Below are positions 8,827 through 17,506 of a DNA stretch of 64,000 nucleotides, in pieces (the first letter of the stretch is position 1; every line of letters starts with the position of its first letter). Position numbers and translations under genes: made by a program. This DNA is from JAEZDC01 sp036676415 (lineage in GTDB: Bacteria > Bacteroidota > Bacteroidia > Chitinophagales > Chitinophagaceae): the NCBI GenBank assembly GCA_036676415.1, contig JAKFCX010000001.1:62001-126000 (forward strand). The letters are read 5' to 3'. The notes under the pieces were generated by a model, which did no database searches, was not told the origin of the DNA, and saw only the letters and a list, made by a program, of their open reading frames with translations.

Positions 8827-10149
8827 TTATCTTTTTCTCATTTGTGCAGGAAGGTCTATCACACAACGAAATCCGATGTATGATTTAGCAGTATCCTGGT
8901 ATTCGAATGCTCTTGTACCTGTCTGTAGGAAGTAAGCCACATCTTTCCAGCTTCCGCCACGAACAACTTTCCGCTGCATACGTGGATAATCTCCTCTTGC
9001 CACTAAATTACCTTCGGCATCGTATTCATCGCTTTTGGCATTGATACGTACATCAGGGTTCATATCGTGTTGGAAGTTATAAGAACCTTCATAATAGTAA
9101 GAAGAAGTCCACTCTGCTACGTTACCGGCCATGTTGTAAAGGCCCCAGTCGTTTGGCCAATAAGCATCGGCCCGCACTGTATAGAATCCACCATCTTCCG
9201 GATAGTTACCACGGCCCGGTTTGAAGTTGGCCAGTAAACAACCTTTCTTATTTCTCAGGTAATAATTACCCCATGGATACATTGATTGCTGACGGCCACC
9301 TCTTGCAGCATATTCCCACTCAGCCTCTGTTGGCAAACGGAAATCACTTTCCACTGCATATTTCTTTCTTTCGAGAAAGCTGTTTAAATAATGGCTTCTC
9401 CAATGAGCAAAGGCCATCGCTTGTTTCCAGCTTACACCCACTACAGGATAATTACCAAAGCTTGGGTGAGCGAAATATTTTTTAGTCATCGGATCATTGT
9501 AAGAATATGACCAGTCTCTCATCCATACCAAAGTATCAGGATAGATCTTCTCATCATATCTCACGATATAAGTGCTGCGTGGTTTGCGTTTGTTCTCCAC
9601 TTTTGCAGCTTCCTTCAGATCAAAATATTCGATGTGGTAAATAACTTTTTGAGGATCGAGTTCCATTTTGCCTTTTAAACGATCACCAACACTTAAGATA
9701 AGTTTATCGGCAATGCCTTCCAGCACTTTAGGATCACTGTACTTAACAGTCTGCATTTTCTTCCAGTCAACTGCAGTGTCACCATTTGGTCCGGCTTTAA
9801 AATAGTTCAATGCCATGGCAGCCAAAGAATCTCTAACCCACCATACAAACTGGCGATATTCATTGTTAGTGATCTCGGTAGCATCCATCCAGAAACCATT
9901 AATGGAAACTTGCTTATTACGAGCCGTGAAATTGTAGTTTACATCTTCATCACTTGGCCCCATGTGAAAAGTTCCTGGTGGTATATATACCATTCCAAGC
10001 GGTTTTCCCATACTCTTCTTTGTGCTCGGGCTTGCACCTACTAATTGTCCATTATCAGGTAAGCCCTTCGATTTTCCCTTCTTGTTACAACTGGTTATTC
10101 CAAATACCAGAGTAGTCAAGGCTAATACAGCGATCAGTTGGCGTTTCAT
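8827..10149 (-). CDS. gldK: Gliding motility/T9SS lipoprotein GldK
   Basis: GldK (PorK) is the lipoprotein that forms the periplasmic ring of the T9SS with GldN. The 440-residue sequence has a lipobox G-I-T-S-C with Cys21, then a formylglycine-generating-enzyme-like (sulfatase-modifying factor) fold. The marks of that fold are M-V-Y-I-P-P-G-T-F-H-M-G-P, F-R-L-P-T-E-A-E-W-E-Y-A-A-R-G-G, N-V-A-E-W-T-S and V-V-R-G-G-S-W, ending G-F-R-C-V-I. A longer frame opens at 10200, but the ATG at 10149 gives a proper lipoprotein signal and sits 29 nt downstream of an exact TAnnTTTG promoter. It is the first gene of the operon. Confidence 0.96.
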   Translation of the reverse strand: MKRQLIAVLALTTLVFGITSCNKKGKSKGLPDNGQLVGASPSTKKSMGKPLGMVYIPPGTFHMGPSDEDVNYNFTARNKQVSINGFWMDATEITNNEYRQFVWWVRDSLAAMALNYFKAGPNGDTAVDWKKMQTVKYSDPKVLEGIADKLILSVGDRLKGKMELDPQKVIYHIEYFDLKEAAKVENKRKPRSTYIVRYDEKIYPDTLVWMRDWSYSYNDPMTKKYFAHPSFGNYPVVGVSWKQAMAFAHWRSHYLNSFLERKKYAVESDFRLPTEAEWEYAARGGRQQSMYPWGNYYLRNKKGCLLANFKPGRGNYPEDGGFYTVRADAYWPNDWGLYNMAGNVAEWTSSYYYEGSYNFQHDMNPDVRINAKSDEYDAEGNLVARGDYPRMQRKVVRGGSWKDVAYFLQTGTRAFEYQDTAKSYIGFRCVIDLPAQMRKR

Positions 10150-10178
10150 TCCTTTTAATCTAAGATTGAGGTAGTGGA

Positions 10179-10208
10179 CAAATATAATGATATAATTCAA
10201 TCAACCAA
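10179..10208 (-). promoter_or_regulatory. Promoter of the gldKLMN operon
   Basis: On the minus strand: TTG, exactly 19 nt, then TATATTTG. This is a full match to the Bacteroidota housekeeping promoter. The -7 element is 29 nt upstream of the chosen gldK ATG, which supports that start over the in-frame codon at 10200. Confidence 0.7.
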
Positions 10209-10311
10209 TTCCAGACCGTATTTTAAGGATTAGTCTTCTCCTTAAAAAAAGACCGGTAATGGAAAACGACAGCATGTTTTTTTTATTGTGTTAAAGGAGT
10301 ACTAAAACGCC

Positions 10312-12357
10312 TTAAGGCTTACTGGTTTGTGCATCTATCAAGGCCTTTTTCAAGTCATCCACAGAAGCAAATGGAAGCAAACAAATATAATTTTTACAAA
10401 GATGTATTAGTGTTTCCCCGGATACTCTTCCTTTCAATAAGGGGAAATTTTCATCATCTATTGTTGAGGATTGCAACACCTTGTTTGGAACATACAGCTT
10501 CAGTACTTCTAACAGGTACCCGGCCGATTCCTTTCCTGTGACGGCAATTTCATTAATACCATTCACCTGGATTTGAGCCTGTTGAGCCCATAAACCGAAT
10601 GAAGTGGGATATTTCGTTACCAGTGGACGTAGCGAATTTGCCATTGAAACTGTTCTTTCTTCCCAATCAGGCAGGTCAAATACTTTCGCCAGGTAACTCA
10701 ACACGATAGCCATAACTGCGTTACCAGATGGAACAGCTCCATCGTAAATTTCTTTTTTGCGGACGATGATATCTGGCTGGCCTTCCCTAGTATAATAGAA
10801 CATCGTTTGAGATTCATCGCTGTATGCTGAGATGACCTGTTCCACCAATTGCTTTGCTTTCAACAGGTAATTTCCATCGCCAGTGATCTCCTGGAGATGA
10901 ATATAAGCCTGAGCCAGGTAAGCCAGGTCGTCTAGAAATGCAGGAATTCTTGCTTCCGTTTTGAACGTGTGATGCCATTTACCATTTACAAACAGCTTCC
11001 CCTCAAGGAATTTCATATTTTCTATGGCAATTTGCCTGTAATGTTCGTTGGCAGTTGCAGCAAAAGCTTTGCAATAAGCAATATTCATTAGTGCATTCCA
11101 GCCAAGGAGGATCTTATCATCCAGCAAAGGCCTGATCCTTCGTTCTCTTTCTGTTAGAAGCTTTTCCCTATTGGCTTTGAGCTTTTCCCTTAAAACAAGG
11201 AGGTTAATACTTTTTTCAGTTGCAAACTGTTCTGCAGGCATCATCACTCTTAATATATTCGTATGTTCCCAGTTTCCTTGTTCCGACACATCATAGAACT
11301 GCTTAAATAGTTCACTATCATTTCCTAAGATATCATCAATTTCATCTTTCGACCAGGTATAAAATTTTCCCTCAACCCCCTCACTGTCAGCATCCAGGGC
11401 ACTATAAAATCCATTTTCGGTACTCATCAATTCCCTTTCAATAAATTCAAGGGCATGCCCAATGGTCTCTTTGTACAATTCATTGTTAGTCAGTTGATAT
11501 GCTTCAGCCATTGTCATCACTAACAATGCATTATCGTACAGCATCTTCTCAAAATGAGGTGCCAGCCATTCTGCATCAGTGCTGTACCTGGCAAAACCTC
11601 CACCTAGCTGGTCATAAATCCCACCATCGATCATCTTATCCAAACTCAGTAAGGCCTGGTTCAGACTTGCTGCATCTTTTGTGAAGTAATAATGCCGCAA
11701 CAAATATTGAATGGTAAAGGTTTGAGGGAACTTTGGTGCTGCTCCAAAACCACCATGAATTGTATCAGCTTGTTTTAAAATATTCGAAGCCATTAATGTT
11801 AAATCAGCTTCTGTAAACTGATCTTTTGACACAGATGTTCCGAAAGAATTTGCCTGTGTAAGATGTGCAGTAAGGTTCTCTGCTTGTGATTCCAGTTCAT
11901 GTTTCCGGTTAGTATAAGCATCATGCACACTCAATAATATTTCCTGCCAGCTCGGACGATTGAAAGCTCTTTTGGGAGGAAAGTATGTACCTCCATAAAA
12001 AGGTTTGCCCCCAGGCATCAGAAAAACGTTCAAAGGCCAGCCACCACTTCCAGCCATTGCCTGCACAGCATCCATATAAACGTGATCCAGATCCGGCCTT
12101 TCCTCACGATCTATTTTTATGTTGATGAAATGCTCATTCATAATTGCTGCCGTTGTTTCATCTTCAAAACTTTCTCTTTCCATCACATGACACCAATGGC
12201 AGGCAGCATAACCGATGCTTACCAGGATCGGTTTGTCTTCTGTTTTTGCTTTTTCTAAAGCTTCATCACCCCATGGATACCAGTCAACCGGGTTATGAGC
12301 ATGTTGTAGAAGGTACGGACTGGTTTCACTGATGAGACGATTGATGTGTTTAGTCAT
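10312..12357 (-). CDS. Thioredoxin-domain protein of the DUF255/YyaL (SPATA20-like) family
   Basis: A 681-residue protein of a widespread family with an N-terminal thioredoxin-like fold and a C-terminal (alpha/alpha)6-barrel. The start matches the family signature, with S-P-Y-L-L-Q-H-A-H-N-P-V-D-W at residues 13-26. The redox-type motif C-H-W-C-H-V-M is at residues 53-59 and the G-G-W-P-L-N-V-F-L motif near 95. The barrel part contains A-P-K-F-P and G-G-G-F-A-R-Y-S-T-D-x-x-W. The biochemical role of the family is not well established. A signal peptide is absent, so it is probably cytoplasmic. It follows hemD on the same strand after a 251-nt gap that holds a repeat pair. Confidence 0.92.
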   Translation of the reverse strand: MTKHINRLISETSPYLLQHAHNPVDWYPWGDEALEKAKTEDKPILVSIGYAACHWCHVMERESFEDETTAAIMNEHFINIKIDREERPDLDHVYMDAVQAMAGSGGWPLNVFLMPGGKPFYGGTYFPPKRAFNRPSWQEILLSVHDAYTNRKHELESQAENLTAHLTQANSFGTSVSKDQFTEADLTLMASNILKQADTIHGGFGAAPKFPQTFTIQYLLRHYYFTKDAASLNQALLSLDKMIDGGIYDQLGGGFARYSTDAEWLAPHFEKMLYDNALLVMTMAEAYQLTNNELYKETIGHALEFIERELMSTENGFYSALDADSEGVEGKFYTWSKDEIDDILGNDSELFKQFYDVSEQGNWEHTNILRVMMPAEQFATEKSINLLVLREKLKANREKLLTERERRIRPLLDDKILLGWNALMNIAYCKAFAATANEHYRQIAIENMKFLEGKLFVNGKWHHTFKTEARIPAFLDDLAYLAQAYIHLQEITGDGNYLLKAKQLVEQVISAYSDESQTMFYYTREGQPDIIVRKKEIYDGAVPSGNAVMAIVLSYLAKVFDLPDWEERTVSMANSLRPLVTKYPTSFGLWAQQAQIQVNGINEIAVTGKESAGYLLEVLKLYVPNKVLQSSTIDDENFPLLKGRVSGETLIHLCKNYICLLPFASVDDLKKALIDAQTSKP

Positions 12358-12390
12358 TTTTTTTAATTGAGTCGGCGATATTGCTACTAT

Positions 12391-12419
12391 GAAGCTTCGG
12401 TTGTGTCACTCACTTGTAC
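12391..12419 (-). repeat. Dispersed intergenic repeat, copy 1 (left arm of an inverted pair)
   Basis: Contains the reverse complement of the type A consensus GTACAAGTGAGTGACACAAC at 12400-12419, preceded by GAAGCTTCG. It pairs with copy 2 at 12494-12516 as an inverted repeat around a central hairpin. Confidence 0.85.
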
Positions 12420-12463
12420 GTTCAGATCTTTATTCAACATCCCTCCGAAAGACTCACGTTTTA

Positions 12464-12488
12464 TTGAAGTTGTTGCACAAAGCTTCAA
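12464..12488. repeat. Hairpin inside the inverted repeat pair
   Basis: TTGAAG-TTGT-tgc-ACAA-ag-CTTCAA: two stacked stems (6 and 4 bp) with a 2-nt bulge, located between repeat copies 1 and 2. Confidence 0.6.
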
Positions 12489-12493
12489 CCCTT

Positions 12494-12516
12494 GAAGAGA
12501 GTGACACAACGAAGAT
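12494..12516 (+). repeat. Dispersed intergenic repeat, copy 2 (right arm of the inverted pair)
   Basis: GAGTGACACAACGAAG, the 3' two thirds of the type A unit, in the opposite orientation to copy 1. The two arms share CTTCG, then TTGTGTCACTC. Confidence 0.8.
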
Positions 12517-12562
12517 CAAAAGCGATACAAAGCTTGCTAAATAATAATGATTGTTGCAAAGA

Positions 12563-12590
12563 AAATGCCTCTACAGTTGCAGAGGCATTT
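12563..12590 (-). terminator. Terminator after hemD
   Basis: AAATGCCTCT (12563-12572) pairs perfectly with AGAGGCATTT (12581-12590), and a short T-rich tail follows on the minus strand. It begins 18 nt beyond the hemD stop. Confidence 0.8.
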
Positions 12591-12608
12591 CAATATAGAA
12601 AATGAAGT

Positions 12609-13400
12609 TTACTTTTTGTGTTCAGCAAGAAATTTATCCAATGCAGCAGCCATGCTTGGAGCTTGTGGAGCTGGTGCTTTAATATTTAGATTTAGTCCAG
12701 CCTCCTCAGCGGCCTTTGTTGTATTTCCGCCAAATGTGCCTACATAAATTCCATTCTGCTTGAATTTTGGGAAATTATCATACAAGCTTTTGATGCCACT
12801 TGGCGTAAAGAAACAGATCACATCAAAATAATCTTCTTTAGGCATTACTACTTTAATATCGTTGCTCACCGTTCTGTACATAAATGCCAGTTCAAATTCG
12901 CAATTGTGCGATTTTAACCAGCCAACGATCTCGTTATCCTGTTGATTCTCGCTGCATACATAAAGAAACCTTTCGTTCTCTTTATGCTTATTAATCACGT
13001 CAAACAAGCTTTTATTGGTTCCGTCGGCACCATAAAAAACTTTACGCTTTCTGTAAAGGATGAACTTCTGGAGATATAATGCTACAGCTTCGGTAATGCA
13101 GAAATATTTGGTGTCCTGTCCAATGGTGATCTTCATTTCATCGCACATACGAAAGAAGTGATCGATAGCATTCCTGCTGGTGAAGATCACTGCAGAATAT
13201 TGCATGATATCTATCTTCTGCTTACGGAATTCCCTTGCAACGATTGGTTCTAATTTGATAAAGGGGTGAAAAACGAGTTCTACGTCGTATTTTTTTGCCA
13301 GATCGAAATACGGTGATTTTTCGCTCTCAGGTTTTGGCTGTGAAATGAGAAGCTTTTTAACTGCTTTTACAGTCGAATTCTTTGAACCGATTTTCGCCAT
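12609..13400 (-). CDS. hemD: Uroporphyrinogen-III synthase
   Basis: HemD closes hydroxymethylbilane to uroporphyrinogen III with inversion of ring D in tetrapyrrole synthesis. The family is poorly conserved, but the 263-residue length, the two-lobed alpha/beta organisation and the motifs Y-S-A-V-I-F-T-S-R-N-A-I-D-H-F-F (residues about 67-82) and F-F-T-P-S-G-I-K-S-L-Y-D-N-F (about 203-216) fit. The N-terminal 25 residues are a Lys/Ser-rich extension. It lies 26 nt after the DUF4271 gene, and a pairing of these two genes is common in Bacteroidota genomes as far as I recall. Confidence 0.88.
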   Translation of the reverse strand: MAKIGSKNSTVKAVKKLLISQPKPESEKSPYFDLAKKYDVELVFHPFIKLEPIVAREFRKQKIDIMQYSAVIFTSRNAIDHFFRMCDEMKITIGQDTKYFCITEAVALYLQKFILYRKRKVFYGADGTNKSLFDVINKHKENERFLYVCSENQQDNEIVGWLKSHNCEFELAFMYRTVSNDIKVVMPKEDYFDVICFFTPSGIKSLYDNFPKFKQNGIYVGTFGGNTTKAAEEAGLNLNIKAPAPQAPSMAAALDKFLAEHKK

Positions 13401-13426
13401 GCTGTTGATCTAAGGTTGGTACAAAT

Positions 13427-14482
13427 TTAAAATCTTCCGTCGATATAGTTGAAAACGACCTTACCAATAACGAGCAGCGGTACAATTTCAACGCCGCAAA
13501 GGTAGAGGAAAAAATGAAAAGGACTGATATGCAAGTCTCTGCGAAAACTTTTTAATGAAACAAAATAGCGATAAACGAACAACATGATGAGTAAGATTAC
13601 TGAAGCTGTTATTGCTGCATCTGCCAAGGACGATTGTGCAAAAGCAATCACCAGTATAAACGGTATCAGCATTACACCGATGATCTTATTAATTAGAAAA
13701 ACAATAAATATGTAGGTCTCTGCTCCTTCTTTTGCATTGAAGACCCATCCTGCAAAACGCAGGAAAATAAACTTGCCGATGTACAATACCGCCAATAAAA
13801 TAAGGCTATACAAAAGCAGTTTCCAGAACGGAAAAACGGAGGAGTCATAATATTCCAGCACCAATGTTAAGTAACAGGCACCGCTGAAGAAAAATAAGAT
13901 ATTCAGCAATAACGATCCAACACTCTGCTGTAAAAGCTGGTCACGGGTCTGCTTTTGCCTGAAACTCGTTTGAAAGAATAACCTGAACGTATTCTGAAAA
14001 TATTTTGGGAACAGCAACCTTATAAATGCAACAAAGAATAGTAGCCCAACAAGCAAATAAAACACCGTGTCTTTAGATTCAGCTGTTCTTGCCTTCATCA
14101 ACATGTACACTGGTATTTTATCAAAACCCAGATTGGGATGACGATAATACGCATAATAGGTGCTGGTATCTTTAAACACAACTTCAGGAACAACGATTGC
14201 AATTGAATCTCGTGGAAGAGTGTCTATTGTTGTGGTATTTGTATCTGTTGCACTAGTATCTATTACCGGCCGTGGTTCTGGTCTTGGTATTGGCGGTCTT
14301 GGTGTTACCGGCCTTACAGAATCTCTTCGTCTATTAGTGGTGTCTCTTCGTCTGTTGGATGTATCGTTTCCTACTCTTCGGTTTGAAGTATCGGTTTGAC
14401 GGGTAGCGGTATCAGTTTGTGCAGTAAGGTCTGCAGCAAACATCAGGATCATTAAGAGAAAAAGAATCCGTTTCCAGGTCAT
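13427..14482 (-). CDS. DUF4271-domain membrane protein
   Basis: A 351-residue protein with a signal peptide (ending A-D-L-T-A-Q), then about 80 residues of Arg/Thr/Asp/Pro-rich low complexity (repeats such as S-N-R-R-R-D-T-T-N-R-R-R-D), then a membrane domain with about six hydrophobic helices (about residues 145-351) that matches the Bacteroidota-restricted DUF4271. No function is established. A longer frame opens at 14566 but would overlap the upstream gene and lose the signal peptide, so I chose 14482, which leaves a 34-nt gap. The arginine-rich periplasmic linker is odd and strongly charged. Confidence 0.8.
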   Translation of the reverse strand: MTWKRILFLLMILMFAADLTAQTDTATRQTDTSNRRVGNDTSNRRRDTTNRRRDSVRPVTPRPPIPRPEPRPVIDTSATDTNTTTIDTLPRDSIAIVVPEVVFKDTSTYYAYYRHPNLGFDKIPVYMLMKARTAESKDTVFYLLVGLLFFVAFIRLLFPKYFQNTFRLFFQTSFRQKQTRDQLLQQSVGSLLLNILFFFSGACYLTLVLEYYDSSVFPFWKLLLYSLILLAVLYIGKFIFLRFAGWVFNAKEGAETYIFIVFLINKIIGVMLIPFILVIAFAQSSLADAAITASVILLIMLFVYRYFVSLKSFRRDLHISPFHFFLYLCGVEIVPLLVIGKVVFNYIDGRF

Positions 14483-14516
14483 CGGCCACAAAAATAAGTA
14501 AGCAGATGGTAGTGAA

Positions 14517-16295
14517 TTAAAAAAAGCTGGTGTAGCCGAAATGAATTTTGGATTGTCGCAGATCAAATCGCAGATCGTTTCGTTTGCCTACAGCATAACT
14601 GATGTTGAAAATGCCCTGCTTTGTTTCAAAAGCCATACCTCCACCTATTCCAAAATAAGTATGAGAAACAGCTGTTTGTTGGTTTTTTGAATTGGTGTAA
14701 CCAAGGTCAGTAAAACCGAAGAAGTATGAGTTTAACCCAACGAGGTAGCGATATTCTATGGTAGCAACGGCAAAACGATTGGCAAAAATACTTTCCTCAT
14801 CAAAACCTCGCAAAAGCCTGTAACCACCAACCTGGAACATTTCATTGCGAAAGTAATTGGGTGTCTGCAGTAACCCTGCCTGCAAAGCAGTTTTCAGCAC
14901 AGCCTGTTTTGCAATCGGAAAATATTTCGCTGCATTCACCCGGAATCTTAACTGGTAGCTATCCAATTCAAGAGAATCGTACAAAGTATTATAATTAAAG
15001 CTGCCGTCCTTGATACTGGAGATGGCATTATTTCGCCTGATTGTTTTCTTTCCTGCGATTGCACTCAATGAAAATTCTATTCCATTTCTTGGGTTGAAAC
15101 GATAGTTGGTTTTATTGTATGCATACTCAATACCTATATTAACGTTATTGAGGTCGATGATATCGGGTAACCGTTTACTGAAACGAATACTGTTGGTATC
15201 TACGTCCAGCAGGTTGGTTCCTTGAGTTTGAAGTATAACTTTTGCTGATTGGTAGCTACCGAGACTATATTCCAAGCCGATATTTCCAAACACATTTAAA
15301 AACGACGAGTCCTTTTTATAAAGTTGAAATGCAAGATCTAATCCAAACCTCGACTTGAAAATATAAGGCTGCTGGTAAATAAGATGCAGTCTTGGTGAAC
15401 GAGGTTGAATTTGTTCCCAGCTGAAATCAATGGTTTCACCGGTTCCAAAAGCATTACGAAACAAAAGATTTGCATCTACTGTTAATAATAATTTCCCACC
15501 GTTCTGTTGGTTCGAAGGAAGAAAACCAATAAGTGCATCTACCTGGTTACTTCGTTTGGGTTCAAAATAAAAATTGAGCACATAACCAGTTGGCTGCATG
15601 GTAACATTCCATGGCTTAGACTGCTGTATATATTGAAGCTCGGCAAGCTTCTGGTCAATATCATCAAGCACATCCCTTTTGTAAATTCCATCCTCCGGTA
15701 AACCAAGATAACGTTCAAGAAAATGCTTTGATAATTTTGCTGAGCCGTGGAGACTAATGCTATCCATTTTGTATAAATGGCCTTTATCAATAAAAAGCTT
15801 TGCATTGATTTGCTCATCGATCAACTGAACACTGTCCCATTTTACTTTTGCAAATGGATGTCCATTGTTTTGGTAGTGATCAATGACCCTGGTTGGTAGG
15901 GACGAGATGGTAGTTGCATCGGCAATTTTAAAAATGCTGGTGTTAAATCCAAGATCGTTCAACAACTGCTGATATTCCGGATTGATCCTTACCTCTTTCC
16001 ACTGATACTGTTTTCCGAGATGAAGAAATGCAATGATCAAACTATCTTTCTCTGCAATGCTGTCAATCGAAGCTGATAAATATCCTTTTGATTGCAGAAT
16101 AACAGGAAGTTGTTGCAAATATCCAAACAGCTCTTGCCTTGATTTGAAACTATTTTTGAATGGCACACCATTTACCTGAGATTGTACTTCATTTGCAACA
16201 GGCTCTATTCTTAATTGTATTTGTGCATCAGCATTGATTGTTAGTAAACTGCCAATCATTATCACTATCAGCCTGTATATTGCTAATTTTGCCAT
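14517..16295 (-). CDS. Outer-membrane surface antigen of the BamA/TamA (Omp85-like) superfamily
   Basis: A 592-residue protein with a signal peptide (hydrophobic run ending A-D-A-Q), POTRA-like periplasmic repeats (about residues 80-240; a G-H-P-F-A-K-V-x-W-D motif is typical) and a C-terminal barrel of about 320 residues. The barrel includes G-G-Y-R-L-L-R-G-F-D-E-E-S-I-F-A-N (the Omp85-type R-G-F/Y loop motif) and ends in an aromatic strand, F-G-Y-T-S-F-F. It is shorter than BamA and more like TamA or a two-partner transporter. The start at 16295 gives a clean signal peptide; earlier in-frame starts would run into hemW, which is divergent. Substrate unknown. Confidence 0.85.
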   Translation of the reverse strand: MAKLAIYRLIVIMIGSLLTINADAQIQLRIEPVANEVQSQVNGVPFKNSFKSRQELFGYLQQLPVILQSKGYLSASIDSIAEKDSLIIAFLHLGKQYQWKEVRINPEYQQLLNDLGFNTSIFKIADATTISSLPTRVIDHYQNNGHPFAKVKWDSVQLIDEQINAKLFIDKGHLYKMDSISLHGSAKLSKHFLERYLGLPEDGIYKRDVLDDIDQKLAELQYIQQSKPWNVTMQPTGYVLNFYFEPKRSNQVDALIGFLPSNQQNGGKLLLTVDANLLFRNAFGTGETIDFSWEQIQPRSPRLHLIYQQPYIFKSRFGLDLAFQLYKKDSSFLNVFGNIGLEYSLGSYQSAKVILQTQGTNLLDVDTNSIRFSKRLPDIIDLNNVNIGIEYAYNKTNYRFNPRNGIEFSLSAIAGKKTIRRNNAISSIKDGSFNYNTLYDSLELDSYQLRFRVNAAKYFPIAKQAVLKTALQAGLLQTPNYFRNEMFQVGGYRLLRGFDEESIFANRFAVATIEYRYLVGLNSYFFGFTDLGYTNSKNQQTAVSHTYFGIGGGMAFETKQGIFNISYAVGKRNDLRFDLRQSKIHFGYTSFF

Positions 16296-16327
16296 CTTTC
16301 TAAAACAAGTATAATCCATTTTCTTAC

Positions 16328-17446
16328 ATGGCAGGCATTTACATTCATATTCCGTTTTGCAGGAAGGCCTGTCACTACTGCAATTTTCATTTTTCCACCT
16401 CGGCTTCAAATATTTCTGAAATGGTTAAGGCAATTGTAAAAGAAGCAGAACTGAGGAAAGATTATTTGAAAGAGGAAGTGCAGACGATATATTTTGGAGG
16501 AGGAACACCTTCCCTGATGACCATAGACGATGGACGATGGATGATGGATAATCTCCGAAAGCTCTTCGTTATTTCAAAGGAGGCAGAAGTAACGTTGGAG
16601 GCAAATCCGGATGATATTACAGAAGAGAAATTGTTGCATTGGAAGTCCATTGGCATTACCAGGTTAAGCATCGGAATACAATCTTTTTTTGAAGAAGATC
16701 TTGTGTGGATGAACAGGGCTCATAATGCTGAACAGGCAATAAGCAGTCTGCAGTTGGCAGTGAAGCAGTTTGATAATATAACCATTGATCTTATTTATGG
16801 TACTCCAACTCTGACCGATGAAAAATGGAAAAAAAATGTTGAGAAAGCAATTGGATTAAATATTCCGCATCTCTCCTGTTATGCATTGACTGTTGAGCCA
16901 AAAACTGCACTCGACAAAATGATTCAGCAGAAGAAAAAAGAAAACGTTGATGCTGAAAAACAGGCCAGGCATTTTGAATTGCTGATGCAATGGACAAAAG
17001 ATGCCGGCTATGAGCATTACGAGATTTCCAATTTTGCAAAGCCCGGGTTTCGCAGTAAACATAATAGCAGTTACTGGCAGGGCAAACCTTATTTAGGCCT
17101 CGGACCTTCAGCTCATTCATTTAATGGGAGTGAAAGAGAATGGAACATCAGCAACAATGCTTTGTACTTAAAAAGTATGGAGCAAAATTTAATTCCCGCA
17201 GAAAAGGAGAAGCTTACAGAAACACAAAAGCTGAATGAATATATTATGATCAGCCTGAGAACAATGGAAGGTTTGTCATTAAGCAATATTGCTTCAAAAT
17301 GGAATGATATTTTGGCTGATGCCATAAAAAAAGATGCTGCCATTTTCCTTGAAGAAGGATCACTGACAGCATCGAATGATTATTTAATATTAACGAACAA
17401 AGGCAAACTACTTGCTGATGGTATTTCGGCTGAGCTGTTCAGGTAA
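16328..17446 (+). CDS. hemW: Radical SAM haem chaperone HemW
   Basis: HemW-type proteins bind haem and S-adenosylmethionine and are thought to deliver haem to membrane enzymes. They were long misannotated as oxygen-independent coproporphyrinogen oxidase. The 372-residue sequence starts with the family N-terminus G-I-Y-I-H-I-P-F-C and has the C-x3-C-x2-C cluster motif (Cys11, Cys15, Cys18), Y-F-G-G-G-T-P-S, S-I-G-I-Q-S-F and the HemW C-terminal domain. The extra N-terminal Cys of true HemN is absent, which supports HemW. The gene diverges from the surface-antigen gene with 32 nt between start codons. Confidence 0.93.
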   Translation: MAGIYIHIPFCRKACHYCNFHFSTSASNISEMVKAIVKEAELRKDYLKEEVQTIYFGGGTPSLMTIDDGRWMMDNLRKLFVISKEAEVTLEANPDDITEEKLLHWKSIGITRLSIGIQSFFEEDLVWMNRAHNAEQAISSLQLAVKQFDNITIDLIYGTPTLTDEKWKKNVEKAIGLNIPHLSCYALTVEPKTALDKMIQQKKKENVDAEKQARHFELLMQWTKDAGYEHYEISNFAKPGFRSKHNSSYWQGKPYLGLGPSAHSFNGSEREWNISNNALYLKSMEQNLIPAEKEKLTETQKLNEYIMISLRTMEGLSLSNIASKWNDILADAIKKDAAIFLEEGSLTASNDYLILTNKGKLLADGISAELFR

Positions 17447-17458
17447 ATTCAGAACGCT

Positions 17459-17482
17459 GAAGTGAGTGACACAACGAAGATG
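17459..17482 (+). repeat. Dispersed intergenic repeat, copy 3
   Basis: AAGTGAGTGACACAACGAAG, type A lacking the 5' GTAC, 12 nt after the hemW stop and between convergent genes. Confidence 0.85.
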
Positions 17483-17506
17483 CCACATGTACTTCCGCTT
17501 GCTCAA

